A DNA stretch of 64,000 nucleotides, from positions 954,631 through 1,018,630 of the forward strand of contig BFEA01000312.1 in the NCBI GenBank assembly GCA_003427395.1, written 5' to 3'. This DNA comes from Chara braunii. Its lineage: Eukaryota; Streptophyta; Charophyceae; Charales; Characeae. Position numbers and translations under genes: made by a program. Below, one piece after another: positions 31,288 to 42,800 of this stretch (positions are counted from its first letter, which is position 1; every line of letters starts with the position of its first letter). A model generated the notes under the pieces. That model had not been told where the DNA came from. It was given only the letters and a program-made list of their open reading frames with translations, and ran no database searches.

Positions 31288-33260
31288 ATGAGTGACAAGG
31301 AGAACACTAGCGAGGACAATAGGATCCTGCGATCAGCAAGGCGTCCTATAGCCCACATGGCATTAGGACCCGAGGATGACAGATTCCTGTTCCACCAGCA
31401 AAGGGAGAGACAGCAGCAGCAGCGTAGAGCTAGGGTCGCAGAGGCAAGCAAAGCATTCGCAAGCGAAGCCACTGCTTCGGCAGCCATGGCCACAGCTGCG
31501 CAGCAAAGCTCTCAGGCTTAGTAGTTCAAGGACTGTAGGGGCAACGGTCGCACAGACCCTGAGTCAGTTCGCTGGTGTCATGGCAAGCCAGCAGTTAGTG
31601 TTAACTCCCGAGGAGGTCGCCATACAGCGAGCAGATGCTCGGGAGGCACAGCTACAAAAGGCGTTAGGAGAGATAAAGGCAGAAAAGGAGAGAATGCTTA
31701 GACGTAAGTCAAGGATGCAGCGGAGGCAAGCGGACCTTAGAGAGTTAGAGGGGATGGACTTAACGCATATGCATGATGATGTGAAGGTCTTGAGAACCGC
31801 CTTGCTAGATATAAAAGAGATGCAGGACTATCACACGGCACTTTTACAGGACATTCAACAAAGCCTGGTCATGCTGGCTGGGAAAGCTCAGGTAGCGCTA
31901 TCACCATCAGGGCCTGGTGCCTGGCCTGTGGTACAGCCTCCTCATTTTGTCCCACCGATGACTATAATATCCTGATACATAGTTTCTGTAGCATCGGTCC
32001 AGGCTGCTTCCCTATTAGGTATGCCTTTAACAGGCGCGTTTTCAACAGGTCCTAGTGTACAAATTCCTGTACAAAAAGCATATTCCCAACCTCCGTTATA
32101 GACTGCCGTAATTGGGCAGTCTGCTGTCTCGCAGCCAGCACAGTCGCAGGGCACACAGCCCCAACAGCAGCTCGTGCAGCAACCTCCACCCCAAGGTCCA
32201 CAGCCTGGAGTGGTGCAGGTCTCGGTACAAAGCCAGTGGGTTCCGAAGACGGCCATCGCCTCACCTAAACCCTTCTCGAGGGATAAGAGGGGTGAAACCT
32301 TGACACATGGTTGAGGTCAGTGTCAGTCTACATTAAGTGTAAGTTGACCTTGCTGCACGAGGAAGTGCTTGTGGTTGCCTCCTACCTTAAGGGGAGTGCA
32401 GCAAGATGGTTAAGTGGGCTAGTGCAACTACAGGGATACGGTCATGACTTCCACACTTGGGCAGTCAACCAAAAACTACTTCCTTAAGCTGGTGGAGGAA
32501 AGGTGGCATGATCCTCAGGAGGCCCAAAAGGTCACTGATGCGATCCTGACTTTGAGCAAAAGAGCGTTAAAGTCAGTTAGGGATGCCACAGACGCAGTGG
32601 AGCGTCTGATATGTGTGTCTGCGCTATGACCCCCAGGTCTTGCTAACCACTTACCTGAGATATCTTCTTATACCACTGAGGAATTAGTTCGTTGGTGAGG
32701 CAAACATCAACGTGCACAACTTCCCCTCGTTTAGCAAAAAGGCCATGGACCTGGAAGCAAAGAAACGGCACGGGCACCAACCCACAACGGACAGAAGGAA
32801 GAAACCACTGCCTCCCAACTGGAAGGCGAAGGGTCGCATCATGTTCGTCGATAACGATGGTTCCACCATCGTACTAGATGACGACTTCCAGGAGGGAGTA
32901 GGTTCAGAGGCGAGCAGCATAAAGGCTTCTGGGGGTGGAGCAGTTCAGAGGCAGGCAGCATAGAGGCTTCAGGGGGTGGAACAGTCGCTGCCTCAGTCCA
33001 AAAAGGTAAGGCGACCGGTAGACGCCGTGGAGGCTCCCGGTCTAGGAGTCAAGTGACCCCAACGCTCCTCCATGCGAGAAAGCGGGTCCCAGTGAGGATG
33101 TGTGGAGAGACCGATACACCCGATAGGCTTGTATCTATTGTGGCCAATATGGTCATAATCAGTTCAAGTGTCGTAACAAAAAGGTGACCAAAAAGATCTC
33201 GTTTACAATGGGGCAGGCGACGGGATCCTCCGCTTCCCATGGCACCGCCTCGGGAAACAC
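31288..33260 (+). pseudogene. gag: RE2 gag, multiply frameshifted, with CCHC knuckle
   Basis: The probable start is the ATG at 31288 (MSDKENTSEDN). A Gln/Arg/Ala-rich coiled-coil N-terminus shifts frame near 31510 and continues to a stop at about 31973. Capsid-like sequence continues in fragments: LLHEEVLVVASYLKGSAARWL (about 32350-32410) and FLKLVEERWHDPQEAQKVTD (about 32475-32540). Basic sequence follows at 32712-32963, then the knuckle CIYC....H....C (33130-33171). At least four frame changes or stops are needed to connect the pieces. A near-tandem repeat of about 40 bp at 32895-32985 duplicates a Gly/Ala-rich segment. Confidence 0.75.
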
Positions 33261-33275
33261 GTCGGGCCAGTAGGA

Positions 33276-33836
33276 ATGGTAGTTGTTCCTGCTACGGTCG
33301 TGATGGTGGGCACACCCTCACCATCTCGAAAAATGACCCAAGCTACTGACTCCGTTGCCTTCCCGCAAACACATTCGGACCCAGCACTCCTCTGTTCGCT
33401 GAATGAGTTCGAGTCCTTAGAGGAGCTAGAGGAGTGGTCTAGATCAGACCCGCTAGCTTCTTGGACGGCCATGGCCAAAGCCCCTAAGGGTGAGTTGTTC
33501 GTCGGCGAGATAGTCATCGGCGGCCGCAAGGCCAGGGCCTATTATGACACTTGCTCGACACGAAACTTCATTAGTCATGGGTGCGTTGAGAGGCTGCGCT
33601 TACAAGGGCAAGTGTAGCGCCTGAGTCGACCTGTGGAGTCGACATGTGCCAACAAACAGCGCATGGTAGTCAACGATTACCTTAAAGACATTAAGTGCCT
33701 ATTCCCGTACGCGGGAGGGGAACTGAGACATCAGGTCTCGTTCCTAGTCAGCAATGATATCCCAATGGACATCTTGTTGGGTATGTACTATCCTGTTGGG
33801 TATGTACTATCTTTCGGTTGCACAACCCCAGTTTGA
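33276..33836 (+). pseudogene. pol: RE2 aspartic protease, altered active site
   Basis: ELFVGEIVIGGRKARAYYDTCSTRNFIS (about 33493-33576) has the spacing of a retropepsin active site, but the D-T-G reads D-T-C, so the invariant Gly is lost. A stop at 33615-33617 separates it from the C-terminal part with PMDILLGM (about 33763-33786). A 16-bp direct duplication (GTTGGGTATGTACTAT at about 33776 and 33795) follows and disturbs the frame. Confidence 0.65.
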
Positions 33837-33857
33837 CTGGGACCGAAAAGTGGATGC

Positions 33858-35401
33858 ATGTGTGCGGCCGCGTTCTATAATTATTATAAGCAAAATTCGG
33901 AGGAGGGTATGTACTTATTTTATGCCTTTGCAGCAAGCAAGCTGGCGAAAATGTCGTCGGAGATAGAGGGAGTAGTCGCTAAATGCCCTGATCTATTCGA
34001 AGAGCCGAAAGGGGTTGTTGAGAGGGAGGTTGTCCACGCGATAGAGATTATCCCATGGTCTAGTATTCTGAAGGGTAGGATCTATCAGATGTCTCCAGGA
34101 AAGCTCGATGAGCTTCGCCTACAACTCAAGGAACTCGTAGAAAAGGGTTGGATCCGGCCGAGTGTCTCCCCTTACGGATCTCCAGTCTTATTTGCACCAA
34201 AGAAGGGGGGAACCTTGAGGATGTGCAGTGACTATAGTGGCCTCAATGCCATCGCTGTCAAGAACAGAGAGCCCCTATGCTCCTGGCACCTTTCAGCACG
34301 CCATGGATCAGATTTTTCATGACTACTTGGACAAGTTCGTCATGTAACTCGATGACATACTTATCTTTAGTAGGACTGTTGAAGAGCACGCTGGTCATTT
34401 AGACAAAGTCCTTAGCCTCCTTCGACAGCACCAGTTCAAGATCAACAGGGAGAAATGCAAATTTGGCCGCACCCAGATCTTGTATCTGGGTCATGAGGTT
34501 TCCGCGGAGGGATTGAAGCCCGATGACACGAAGGTGGCCAGCATTCGTGACTGACCATGTCCTCAGTCTGTGACTGAGATGAGGTCTTTCCTAGGGATGA
34601 CCGGCTACTACCGTAATTTTGTTAAGAACTATAGCATAGTGGCCGCCCCTTCGACGGGCCTGAGTCGCCTTGACACCCCATGGAAGTGGACAGACAGGTG
34701 TGAGGTTGCCTTCAGACATCTGAAGCATGCTCTGACGCACCATGAGATCTTGAAACTTCCTGATCCTAACAAGTCGTTTATAGTAACCACGGATGCTAGT
34801 CAGTAAATATGGCATAGGCGTCGTGCTCGCGCAGCAGGAGGGGCCAAAGTTGAGGCCTGTTGAGTACATGTCCAAAAAAATGCCCTCTCAGAAGTTGGGT
34901 AAGTCCGCCTATGAGAAGGAGCTCTATGCGATCTATAAAGCGCTAACCCACTGGAGGCACTACCTCCTTGGGAGGTTCTTCTATGTCAGGACTGGTCATC
35001 AGATCCTGAAGTGGATGAGAACCCAACCAGTGCTCTCTGATGCGTTGAAAAGATGGATCGAAGTCATTGAGCAGTATGACTTCGAACCTCGGTATATCAA
35101 AGGGGAGTACAACAGAGTCACTGATGCGCTGTCGCGTAGGTCGGACTTCCTCGGTGCGCTGATCGCTGAGTTCGGGCTTGCGGACGATGTCACTCGTTCT
35201 TTGGTGGAAGCCTATCGCGAGGATCCGTTTATGGCTGAGATCATACGCAGACTAGAGGCGAAGGACAAAGGGACTTCTGTCGAGTTTGAGTTGGTCAACG
35301 GCCTACTGTTCCTTGAGAAGGCCGAGAATAAACGATTGTGTGTGCCTAATCAGGAGTCTTTGCACAGTTTATTTTTTGGTGAGTGTCAAGATGCCACATG
35401 A
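33858..35401 (+). pseudogene. pol: RE2 reverse transcriptase and RNase H with core deletion
   Basis: The RT N-terminus is clear (GWIRPSVSPYGSPVLF about 34147-34195; YSGLNAI about 34231). Near 34277 the sequence jumps from the KNREPL motif straight to the APGTFQHAMDQ region. The segment that normally holds FSKIDL, the first catalytic Asp and MPFGLTN is absent, roughly 60 codons. The second catalytic box reads stop-LDD because TAC/TAT has become TAA at 34346-34348. The connection FLGMTGYYRNFV and RNase H (TTDASQ, ELYAIYKALTHWRHYL, DALSRRSDFL) follow with a frameshift at about 34800. The RNase H DHQ motif reads GHQ (about 34996). Confidence 0.85.
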
Positions 35402-36130
35402 CATTTTGGCTATAAAAAGACTGCAGTCAACTTGCTGCAGCAGTTCTGGTGGCCCACAATGATGAGAGACGCCAAGCTGTACGTGGAGGCTTGCCAAGTA
35501 TGTCAGAGAGACAAGCCACGTACACAGGCCCCTCTTGGGCTTCTCAAGCCCCTTCCGATATCGGAAAGGCCCGGTGAAAGCCTGTCCATGGACTTCATGG
35601 GCACGCTGGTCACCACCAAAAGTGGAATGTGATATGTCTATGTCATTTTGGATCGGTTTAGCAAGTATGCTAGGTTAGTCGCAATGCCTGCAACAGCCAA
35701 GACCGAGTACGTGATTAAGCTCTTCAATGAAAACTAGGTCAGGGACTTCAGTTTACCAAATTCCATCATTAGTGACCGGGAATTACGATTCACCAGCAAA
35801 CTTTGGAAGGCCTCAGCTGCAGAGCAGGGAACACAATTGCAGATGACCTCCGACAACCACCCAGAGGCAAACGGGCAAGCAGAGCAGGTGAACCGCGCTG
35901 TTCAACACCTGCTGAGGCATTACATCAAGCCCAATCAGGTGGACTGGGATGAGAAACTTGCTCTCATCGCCAGTCTGTATAACAACGCCGTGCACAGGGC
36001 AACAAGGGTGAGCCCCAACAGCCTGCTACTGACTTTCAAACCTAGACTGCCCTTAGATTTTCTACTACCTGAGAATCAGCCTTCTGCTGCACCAGGCACT
36101 TCAGAATTGCATATCGATATGACCGCCTGA
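35402..36130 (+). pseudogene. pol: RE2 integrase
   Basis: The zinc-finger end (EACQVCQRDK, about 35488-35517) and the core acidic residues are visible: Asp in SMDFMG (about 35587), Asp in ISDRELRF (about 35768) and Glu in ANGQAEQVN (about 35868-35895). Stops occur at 35399-35401, 35630-35632 and about 35738, and a stop at 36128-36130 precedes the tail. The core frame is otherwise well preserved compared with the RT. Confidence 0.8.
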
Positions 36131-36747
36131 TGCAGCAAGTTGTAGAACAAATGCACAGGGCGCAGGCGGCGATGATAAAATCTGAGAACAAGCACCGTCG
36201 CCCATCCACATTCCAGGTAGGGGACAGAGTCTGGGTCACCTCAGAACTGGGCCAGGAGCACGGGATCTCCCGCAAGCTCATGCCACAGTACTTTTGACCC
36301 TGGGAGGTTCTAGATATCGTCGGGGATGATCCGGATGGGCCTTCGTATGTAGTTCAGATCGCTGGTCACCTTCGCACTTACCCGGTCTTTCACGCCTCTA
36401 AGCTTGCACCATCCGGGGAAACTGATCAGTTTCCCTTGCGACGCTCAATGCTACCCCCAACCATGGATGGAGAGGCCGACATCGACAACATCGTGGACCA
36501 AAGAGAAATGACAGTTCCAAGACCGACAGGCAGAGGACGTCCTCCTAAACCGAAGCTGCAATATCACGTTCGGTTCAGACATCATATTGATCCTAAGGAG
36601 GACAGGTGGTTTACCTGGGAGGAGCTAATGCAGACCGCTCCACAGGCTGTCGCCCACTACGAGAAGTTACTGCAGAAAGGAAAGCGCCAGATTGAGAATG
36701 GAACTTCTCAGAGGACTGTCGTATGGAGGAGGGAATGTGAGGCATAA
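36131..36747 (+). pseudogene. pol: RE2 integrase C-terminal tail, overlapping polypurine tract and LTR start
   Basis: It encodes FQVGDRVWVTS (about 36211-36243), RKLMPQYF, a stop at about 36296, then YPVFHASKLAP (about 36380) and a final RRSMLPPTMDGEADIDNIV...WFTWEELMQTAP segment like that of RE3. The stop (36745-36747) lies inside the 3' LTR, so the last codons overlap the polypurine tract. This compact arrangement is known in gypsy elements. Confidence 0.75.
36725..36735 (+). other. RE2 polypurine tract
   Basis: GGAGGAGGGAA directly precedes the LTR TG at 36736. Confidence 0.75.
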
Positions 36748-37594
36748 GGCCCCGATGAGGCCCTTTGACCCTGCAAGCAGCATTGTCGGCCGCCCTAAGT
36801 GAAGGCAGGCCCGACCAAGGCCACAAGGCCTATTTTCAGGCTACCACGCAACTGGGGAAAATTCAGGCAGTTACGCAGCGCCAGTTGGTTGAGAGCGCCC
36901 ACGCCCTGGCTGCCTTTTTCGAATGCAACTGAGGCAGGCCCTGGGCCAGATACACAACATGGGCCGAACCCAGGCTGCGGGCAGTTAGGCACAAGCAAAC
37001 GTCACAGGCCCTGGGCCTGATTCGTGAGGACTGGGGCTCAGCCTCTCGGGGCCTACCAGAAGCTTCTGGGCCGAGGCCCACCGGAAGCTTCTGGGCCGAG
37101 GCCCAGCACAGCCTGACCGCACGCAGCTGGCAGGGCACTTCCATGTAGGAAAGGGCCTGCCCCCGCATTCTAAATTCGGGCACTGGCTGCATGCTGCACA
37201 AGCGCTGCTGCGTTAACGCTGGCCACGCTCGCACACTCACGGGTGGGCAGGGAGAGCAGGCAGCCATAACCGAGCTGGGCTGCACTTAGCTGGATGGGGC
37301 ACATGGTGGTCCTTGGGTGCACGTGGCATCTGTGCGTGGGGGATCGAGGTTGTGAGTGATACGAGAGACATACCTGGTGCTTGAGGCGAACGGCATTGGC
37401 CTAGATCTGCTAGTAGGTTCCTTCTTGATGATGATGAGACTATTCCAACATTGTCACTTATGAGCTTTCGCTGTGCTCTTATTTGGTGGAACTCGTGTTG
37501 CAATTCTGCTTTTGGTTCGAGGTCACGACTATCTGGATTCATGTGTATGATGCTGCTTGGTTTCTGAAGTTCGCTATCCCTCATTTTCGTTGCA
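36736..37594 (+). repeat. 3' LTR of RE2
   Basis: TG...CA unit matching 7532-8443. It carries a private 25-bp tandem duplication (37056-37080 and 37081-37105, each with GAAGCTTCTGGGCCGAGG) that is single in the 5' LTR. Confidence 0.9.
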
Positions 37595-37598
37595 CCAT
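37595..37598 (+). repeat. Right target-site duplication of RE2 (CCAT)
   Basis: Second copy of the CCAT at 7528-7531, on the far side of the 30-kb nest. Confidence 0.75.
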
Positions 37599-40500
37599 CC
37601 CTCTTGGTTCCAAAAATAAATTTGTTTATGAGACATTTACTATTGTCGATGCACATTATATACAATGTCTCAACATAATTTTCCGCACATACATCCTATC
37701 TTTCTGAGCAAAAATTAGCATTGAATTCTCAATATGACGACGCCATCACACTCCAGAATGGAAGCAGCCAGGTTCTCGATCGCTGTTGTAAGCCGTGTTC
37801 CACACTGTACTCAGTTCGGCGCTTATGGTCAGTATGAAGACGTCGAGTATCAGATCCTCCGGAAAAGGCGTCTCCTCCTCTTCCGTCCTTTGTCGTGCGC
37901 ATCCGTTGTGAGCCATGTTCCCCACTGTACTCAGTTCTGCCACGTTTGGTTCAGAAAGCGAAACTGCGAACTACAAGAAATGTGGCACGGATAAAATGTG
38001 CTTGAACTGATCAGTGAGTTCAGGGGTCCAAACTCAAACTGAAGCGCAGATAGACAGCACGACGAACATGATCGCTTTCATTCACGTACGCTCACATTCA
38101 GACTATAGACGAGGTACATTCGACCCCGAGACAGACGCACAACACGGCAGGACAAGTCACCTACCCTTTGCTGAATGGGCCACCATATAACCCAATCGTA
38201 CGTTCTTGCTCAGAGGTCTCATAAATACGCTACACTGCGCTATGATATGCTGCTATTAAGGAGAATCCCTTCTTAGGCCGATCGTGTGCTTGAGGAGGAG
38301 TCCCAGGACATGTCACGCAGCTTCGACGGAGGCACTGCACATCGCATCAGTTATATAATTGAACCCCGCTTCTCCGCCGTTTCTTCTCCCCTTTTCGTAC
38401 CTCCCTCATGCACTCTCCACCACTGCCTCATTATAACACTTACTTTTTGCTTGAATTGTCCCCATTCGTCTTTGTCATATCCTCGCTCATCCTTCTCTCC
38501 ACAGTTTCCAGCTGCTCTTGCCACAAAGCTACCATTCGCTTTCATCCCTGCCCATGAGATACCAGTCCTTTTCCATCGATAATTCCTCCAATCGTTTCAC
38601 GCACTCCGCGCACTCGCGTACCTCTGTCCGTTATTCCAGCCTTCCTCCCCACTCCTAGTATTCCCTTCTTTCGTCGCTTGGCCGTGATGCTGACACTGCT
38701 TCCAATAGCCCACCATCGTACGCACCTACTCTTTTCTCGCCGCCTCCCCGTTATAAATAACCACCACTTACACATAACCACTTGCTCCCGGCCCTCTTTG
38801 CAACTCGTCTGCCTCGCTTAAACTCTTTCAATTACACTGTTCGTCGCGCTCCGAGCATTATCCACAGGTCCTCCCTCCTTTCCTCACCTGCACGCCGCTC
38901 AGTTTCGTCGCCAAACCCTCGCATAACCCGCCAATCCGCAGCTTCTACCCACTCCTTGCTGCTCCTCCCGCATCTGCACTCTTCCAGTTACACTGTTCGT
39001 CGCGCTCGGAGCATTATCCACAGGTCTTCCTTCCTTTCCTCACCTGCACGCCGCTCAGTTTCGTCGCCCAACCCCCTCATAACACGCCAATCCCCAGCTT
39101 TTACCCATGCCTTGCTGCTCCTCCCGCATCCCCACTCTCTTTCCTGAATGAATGTCGCTCAATTCCTGCCCCAGCGAAAATAGAGATTGCCCAGTACCTC
39201 CCCCGGCGAAAATGGATTGGAGAATGGCCATACCGCAGGGGTACAATCAATTCGCAATCATAAAATGACCACGAACGATATGATAGATATGATCTCCTCT
39301 GGTGAATCTCCTCTTGTCCTTACCTCTAACGCGCGTGCTATCTGTTCGTGAATGCTTTCAGGACATGGTCTGAACCAGCCGTCGTGGCGAGTGTTGTGTT
39401 GAGGCTTCTGTTCTTGGTTTATCCTGTGATCATCCGCCAATCACTCGTATCGCTCCGGCTCTATCTGCCGCTAAGACTGTTCAAACCCCTAACCCTTCTT
39501 CCCGTACTATCATGCCGATTCCCTGTCCTTGACTATTTTTTCGTTTCATTCTTCTTAGCGAGGTGAAAGTGGGCTTCTGATAAGCAGACACGTGTGCGGG
39601 CACTTGCCGCTAAAACACAAACACCGTGAACATTCTATCGCAAATATTATAGACATTTACATCACTTAACTGCTGACGATAGTCCACTTGCTCTTTGCGT
39701 CACGTACCCAAGTGTGCGGGCTGTTGAAGAGAGGAAAAAAGTGTCCGTGAGTTGATCCAGGACACACGGAAAAAGCGGTGATGGCATGTATGGCAACAAC
39801 GAAGGAAAAGAACCTTGCGGGAAAGAGGACTGACAGAAGTGGGAGGAAGGACACGAGGACAATGACCGAAATCCGACTGATCAGAGGCGCCGGCGAAGAA
39901 GTTCATGAATGAGTCATGGAGACAAGCCAGAGGACGATATGCCACGCTAGCGCCGATACCAGGAGACAGGAGGCTGCTATGAGGACGGGCAATTGAATTC
40001 GGGATGAACAAGAGGGGGGAAATACGGAATCTGATGGTGAAAATCATGATTAAGAAAGGCCCATAACAGGACGAGATTCGGAAGTGCAAGAGCACCAAAA
40101 ACAGCAAGCGTAGCAACGCACCGATCCGACTGGCTCCGACGAGGCGGATCATAAATGCAGAAAGGAAACACCGGAGGACAATTCGAGGAGAACGCCGGAC
40201 TGGCACCGAGAAGGAAGACCAAAGGCAGGAGGACGAGAAAACGATGGCACGTCAGATGGCGCCCGCTTTGTTAGGAAGGAGCTCAGATCCGTCTCCCATA
40301 CGGATAAACAGAGGAAAGAAACGAACGCGTGCCCACATGGGGTAGCGAACGAGCGAGAGAGGGCAGCGGGGCGGGTGGCGGATCTTCACTTTCAGGCTAC
40401 CATGCTTCTGTGACGCAACCACACAGATTAAAAGCGAGAAAGTAGAAAAACTTACCGAACAGACCTCAGCGAAGGAGCTTCGGCAAGGACCATGCGAGAG

Positions 40501-40977
40501 TAGATCCCAGGACACTTCGCGACAAACCTCAGTTTTCATGATTTGCGTCCAACGCATAAGCGCTACAGGCCAGGCATACAAAGATTTGGCTGAGCAACAG
40601 CCAAAATAGACACGTTTCCACCCCTGACTGGGTTTGGTGGAGAGGAGGGAGGAAGCAGTCACACCACGTCAGGGATAGGTGTAACAAGAAGGGTAAACAT
40701 ATTACGTCAGACGGAGCCTGAAGTTAACACGCGGACCAGGAAAGGAAAGGAAACCGTGATGACAAACTGAACTTTGTAGGATGCAAAGAAAGAAATCAAA
40801 CCGGGACCAATTGGCCCGCAAACAGCCCCAGGTAGGCAATCACTAAAGTTCGGCAGTTCACTAGTTTGCCCAGTCAATCTTTCATCCTGCCCTCGAGGTG
40901 ACATTTCAGCCAGTTAGCAACTCCGACAGAAACGATCCACAAAGTAGCGCAATACGTGATAGGGGTAGCGTCAGTGC
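37599..40977. other. Host-like sequence right of the nest; possible long intron or 3' flank of the DnaJ gene
   Basis: I find no convincing exon or RNA gene. The DnaJ gene reads leftward into this stretch, so part may be its first intron, but I found no sequence encoding the HPD loop expected at the start of exon 2. Repeats: a pair of 33-bp copies containing CTGTACTCAGTTC (37786 and 37908) and a 156-bp tandem pair (38823-39134). Confidence 0.5.
38823..39134. repeat. 156-bp tandem duplication
   Basis: 38823-38978 and 38979-39134 are about 90% alike by eye, both containing TACACTGTTCGTCGCGCTC and GCACGCCGCTCAGTTTCGTC. The unit is a multiple of three, which creates a spurious 121-residue ORF with an internal repeat. 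Confidence 0.9.
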
Positions 40978-40983
40978 ACTCAC

Positions 40984-41105
40984 TTCAGCGCCAACTTTCG
41001 ATAGGCGCTCTTGATTTGGTCATCCTTCACGTCCTTGGGTACTCCCAACACTTCGTATGGATCTCGACGTGGCGTGGCGCCTTGAGCCTCCGATGCCTTC
41101 GCCAT
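40984..41105 (-). CDS. First coding exon of a DnaJ (Hsp40) protein, ARG1/ARL-like
   Basis: From the ATG at 41105-41103 the minus strand encodes about 40 residues beginning MAKASEAQG and containing RRDPYEVLGVPKDVKDDQ, then IKSAYRKLAL. This is helices I-II of a J-domain. The RRDPYEVL context with a short N-terminal tail recalls plant ARG1/ARL DnaJ proteins, which act with Hsp70 at membranes and in gravity signalling in Arabidopsis. The exon ends in a phase-2 donor: the exon ends AA and the next six bases are GTGAGT (40983-40978). The HPD motif that activates Hsp70 would be in exon 2, which I cannot find in the window. An assembly gap lies just upstream in the probable 5' UTR. Confidence 0.75.
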
Positions 41106-41180
41106 CTCTCTCTCTCTCTCTCNNNNNNNNNNNNNNNNNNNNNNNNNNNNNNNNNNNNNNNNNNNNNNGCTCGCTCGCTC
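41106..41180 (-). repeat. (CT)n tract and 46-base assembly gap in probable DnaJ 5' UTR
   Basis: (CT)n runs to 41122, N spans 41123-41168, and GCTC repeats follow. On the coding strand this is a (GA)n tract directly upstream of the ATG, common in plant 5' UTRs. Confidence 0.8.
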
Positions 41181-42800
41181 GCTCGTGTCTGCCTCTGCGA
41201 GCGCGCGCTTGCGCCTCTCCTTGCCCTTGCTGCCTCCCCCGCTCTCTCCACGGCTGTTGCCTCTCCCTCCCAACGAGTGCTCCTGAATGGACAGTGCTCG
41301 ACCAAACGTGCAAGATCCGGGCGCCTTGCCACAAGCCGGCAGAAATTGTCATGGCCTTGCAAAGCACTCCTCTCCTCTCCTCCCTTTCCACATTGCTAGA
41401 ATAACGACTTGCACCATGTCCGAGTCCTAAACCGGGAAAAGAGGGGAGATCGGGCCGACCTCAGCTCTGTGATACTGGCTCAGTTCGTCCTCGCCAACCA
41501 GATTCCATCATGGAAAAATTGAGAGGAAGCTGGAGGTGGTTTTGCGTCGTCAGTGACCATCCGTCGAGTCCTCAGCGGCAAAAGAAAGAGAATACTTCAC
41601 TCGCAATCATCAATGTAAACGGCCGACGTTGGCCGGGAGCTTCGCAACGTGTCCACAGAGATGTGCAGGATTCGAGAAACAGGCTGACAGCCATGTCATT
41701 CCGCAGCATCTTTAGAGAGTGAGCCACAGACTGGCATCAAGACTACCATAAGCGCTCCTACTGACGCGCGAATAAACACTTCCTCTGCACTCGAGGAGCC
41801 CCACTAACATCGGAGGCTGGTGCGACCACTTACCACAGATGTCGAGATGGAGACCATCGACTCACTCAAACGAAATACAGACTCGTCTGCCCGCACGCAC
41901 TGGACCGGCGTCTCTCGCTGCCTTCCCCGCTGTCTCGACTGGGAGTGAGGACCTCGAAGGCCCTGCAGCGATGGCGATTGCTGCGCTGCTTAGATCTTTG
42001 CTGTCGACCTCACGGAACGAGTCTCCCCGAGGTAGCACCGAGGTAGCACCGCTCACACGTTCTCACCACCACCCGTCACAGGCACTGCGCGCACCGGAAA
42101 TGCGAAACACCAGGAACCCGATTCGCCTGGTCACACCAGCCAACGAGTCTCCCCTGGCACCTTTCACACGCCCTCACGACCACCCGTCACCGGCACTGCA
42201 CGCACCGAAAGTGCGAAACACCAGGAACCCGATTCGCGTGGTCACACCAGCAAGCTCGAAGCAATCTGGCGAATCGAGTTGGCGCCACCTAGGCCAGAGC
42301 CCTGAATTGGCTGCACTCTTTTTCTTTTCCTTCCCCTCGCCCTGCTATCAAGTCCGAGGCTTGGACCTTGCCGAGCCTAGAGCTTCCAGGTGTGGTGTGA
42401 GATAGCTGGTAAACAGTTCTAGTAGTCAGGGCATGTTCTTCTTTTTTTTGTTGTTTCGCGTTGATGAACATTAGTGGTCTGCTCTGTGGGCTTGACCGGT
42501 GATGTCTTGCCCTCCGAGGGGACCACCTACCTTTTGTGAGGGACACCAGGGCACGGTTCCCGGTTTTATTTAAACCGGTAGTACCTCCGAGCCTGTTTTT
42601 GCTGAGCCTGAATTTCACTGCGCTTCGAGTTTTGCCGAGCCTCGGTCCCGCTCCATTTTCCTCCTGGTACTCTCACAGAAAGAACAAAAAAAACAAAAAC
42701 AAAGAATAAATGTGGCGGACCCACCGGGTGTGGTGCTCCGCCTGGGATAGAGATGGAGATGGAGGATGAGGGTGGAGCAAGATGACATAGTGCAGCTCCC
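41181..42800. other. Upstream region of the DnaJ exon; no gene seen
   Basis: Probable promoter side of the minus-strand DnaJ gene. No ORF here has recognisable content. A tandem pair at 42016-42252 dominates the only longer plus-strand ORF (41839-42405). Confidence 0.45.
42016..42252. repeat. Tandem duplication of about 115-126 bp
   Basis: Two copies begin AACGAGTCTCCCC (42016, 42142) and share GCGAAACACCAGGAACCCGA. The first contains an extra short duplication of GAGGTAGCACC. Confidence 0.85.

Larger units (their letters stand above)
7532..37594 (+). mobile_element. RE2: outer Ty3/gypsy element, split by nested RE3 and RE4
   Basis: Two same-orientation LTRs (7532-8443 and 36736-37594) start at TG and end at CA, and are flanked by CCAT on both sides. 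A tRNA-iMet-type primer site lies 3 bases inside the left LTR and a polypurine tract immediately before the right LTR. The true interior is 8444-8762 plus 30363-36735; everything between is the RE3 insertion. With RE3 removed, RE2 is about 8.5 kb, a normal gypsy size. Gag and pol are heavily damaged, including loss of the RT catalytic core. Confidence 0.85.

Noticed and set aside
39700-40206. 168-codon minus-strand ORF downstream of the DnaJ exon
   Set aside because: Leu/Phe/Arg-rich without J-domain, HPD or other conserved content; no matching splice sites. Not accepted as a DnaJ exon.
41839-42405. 188-codon plus-strand ORF
   Set aside because: Built mainly from a non-coding tandem duplication (42016-42252) with no recognisable domain.
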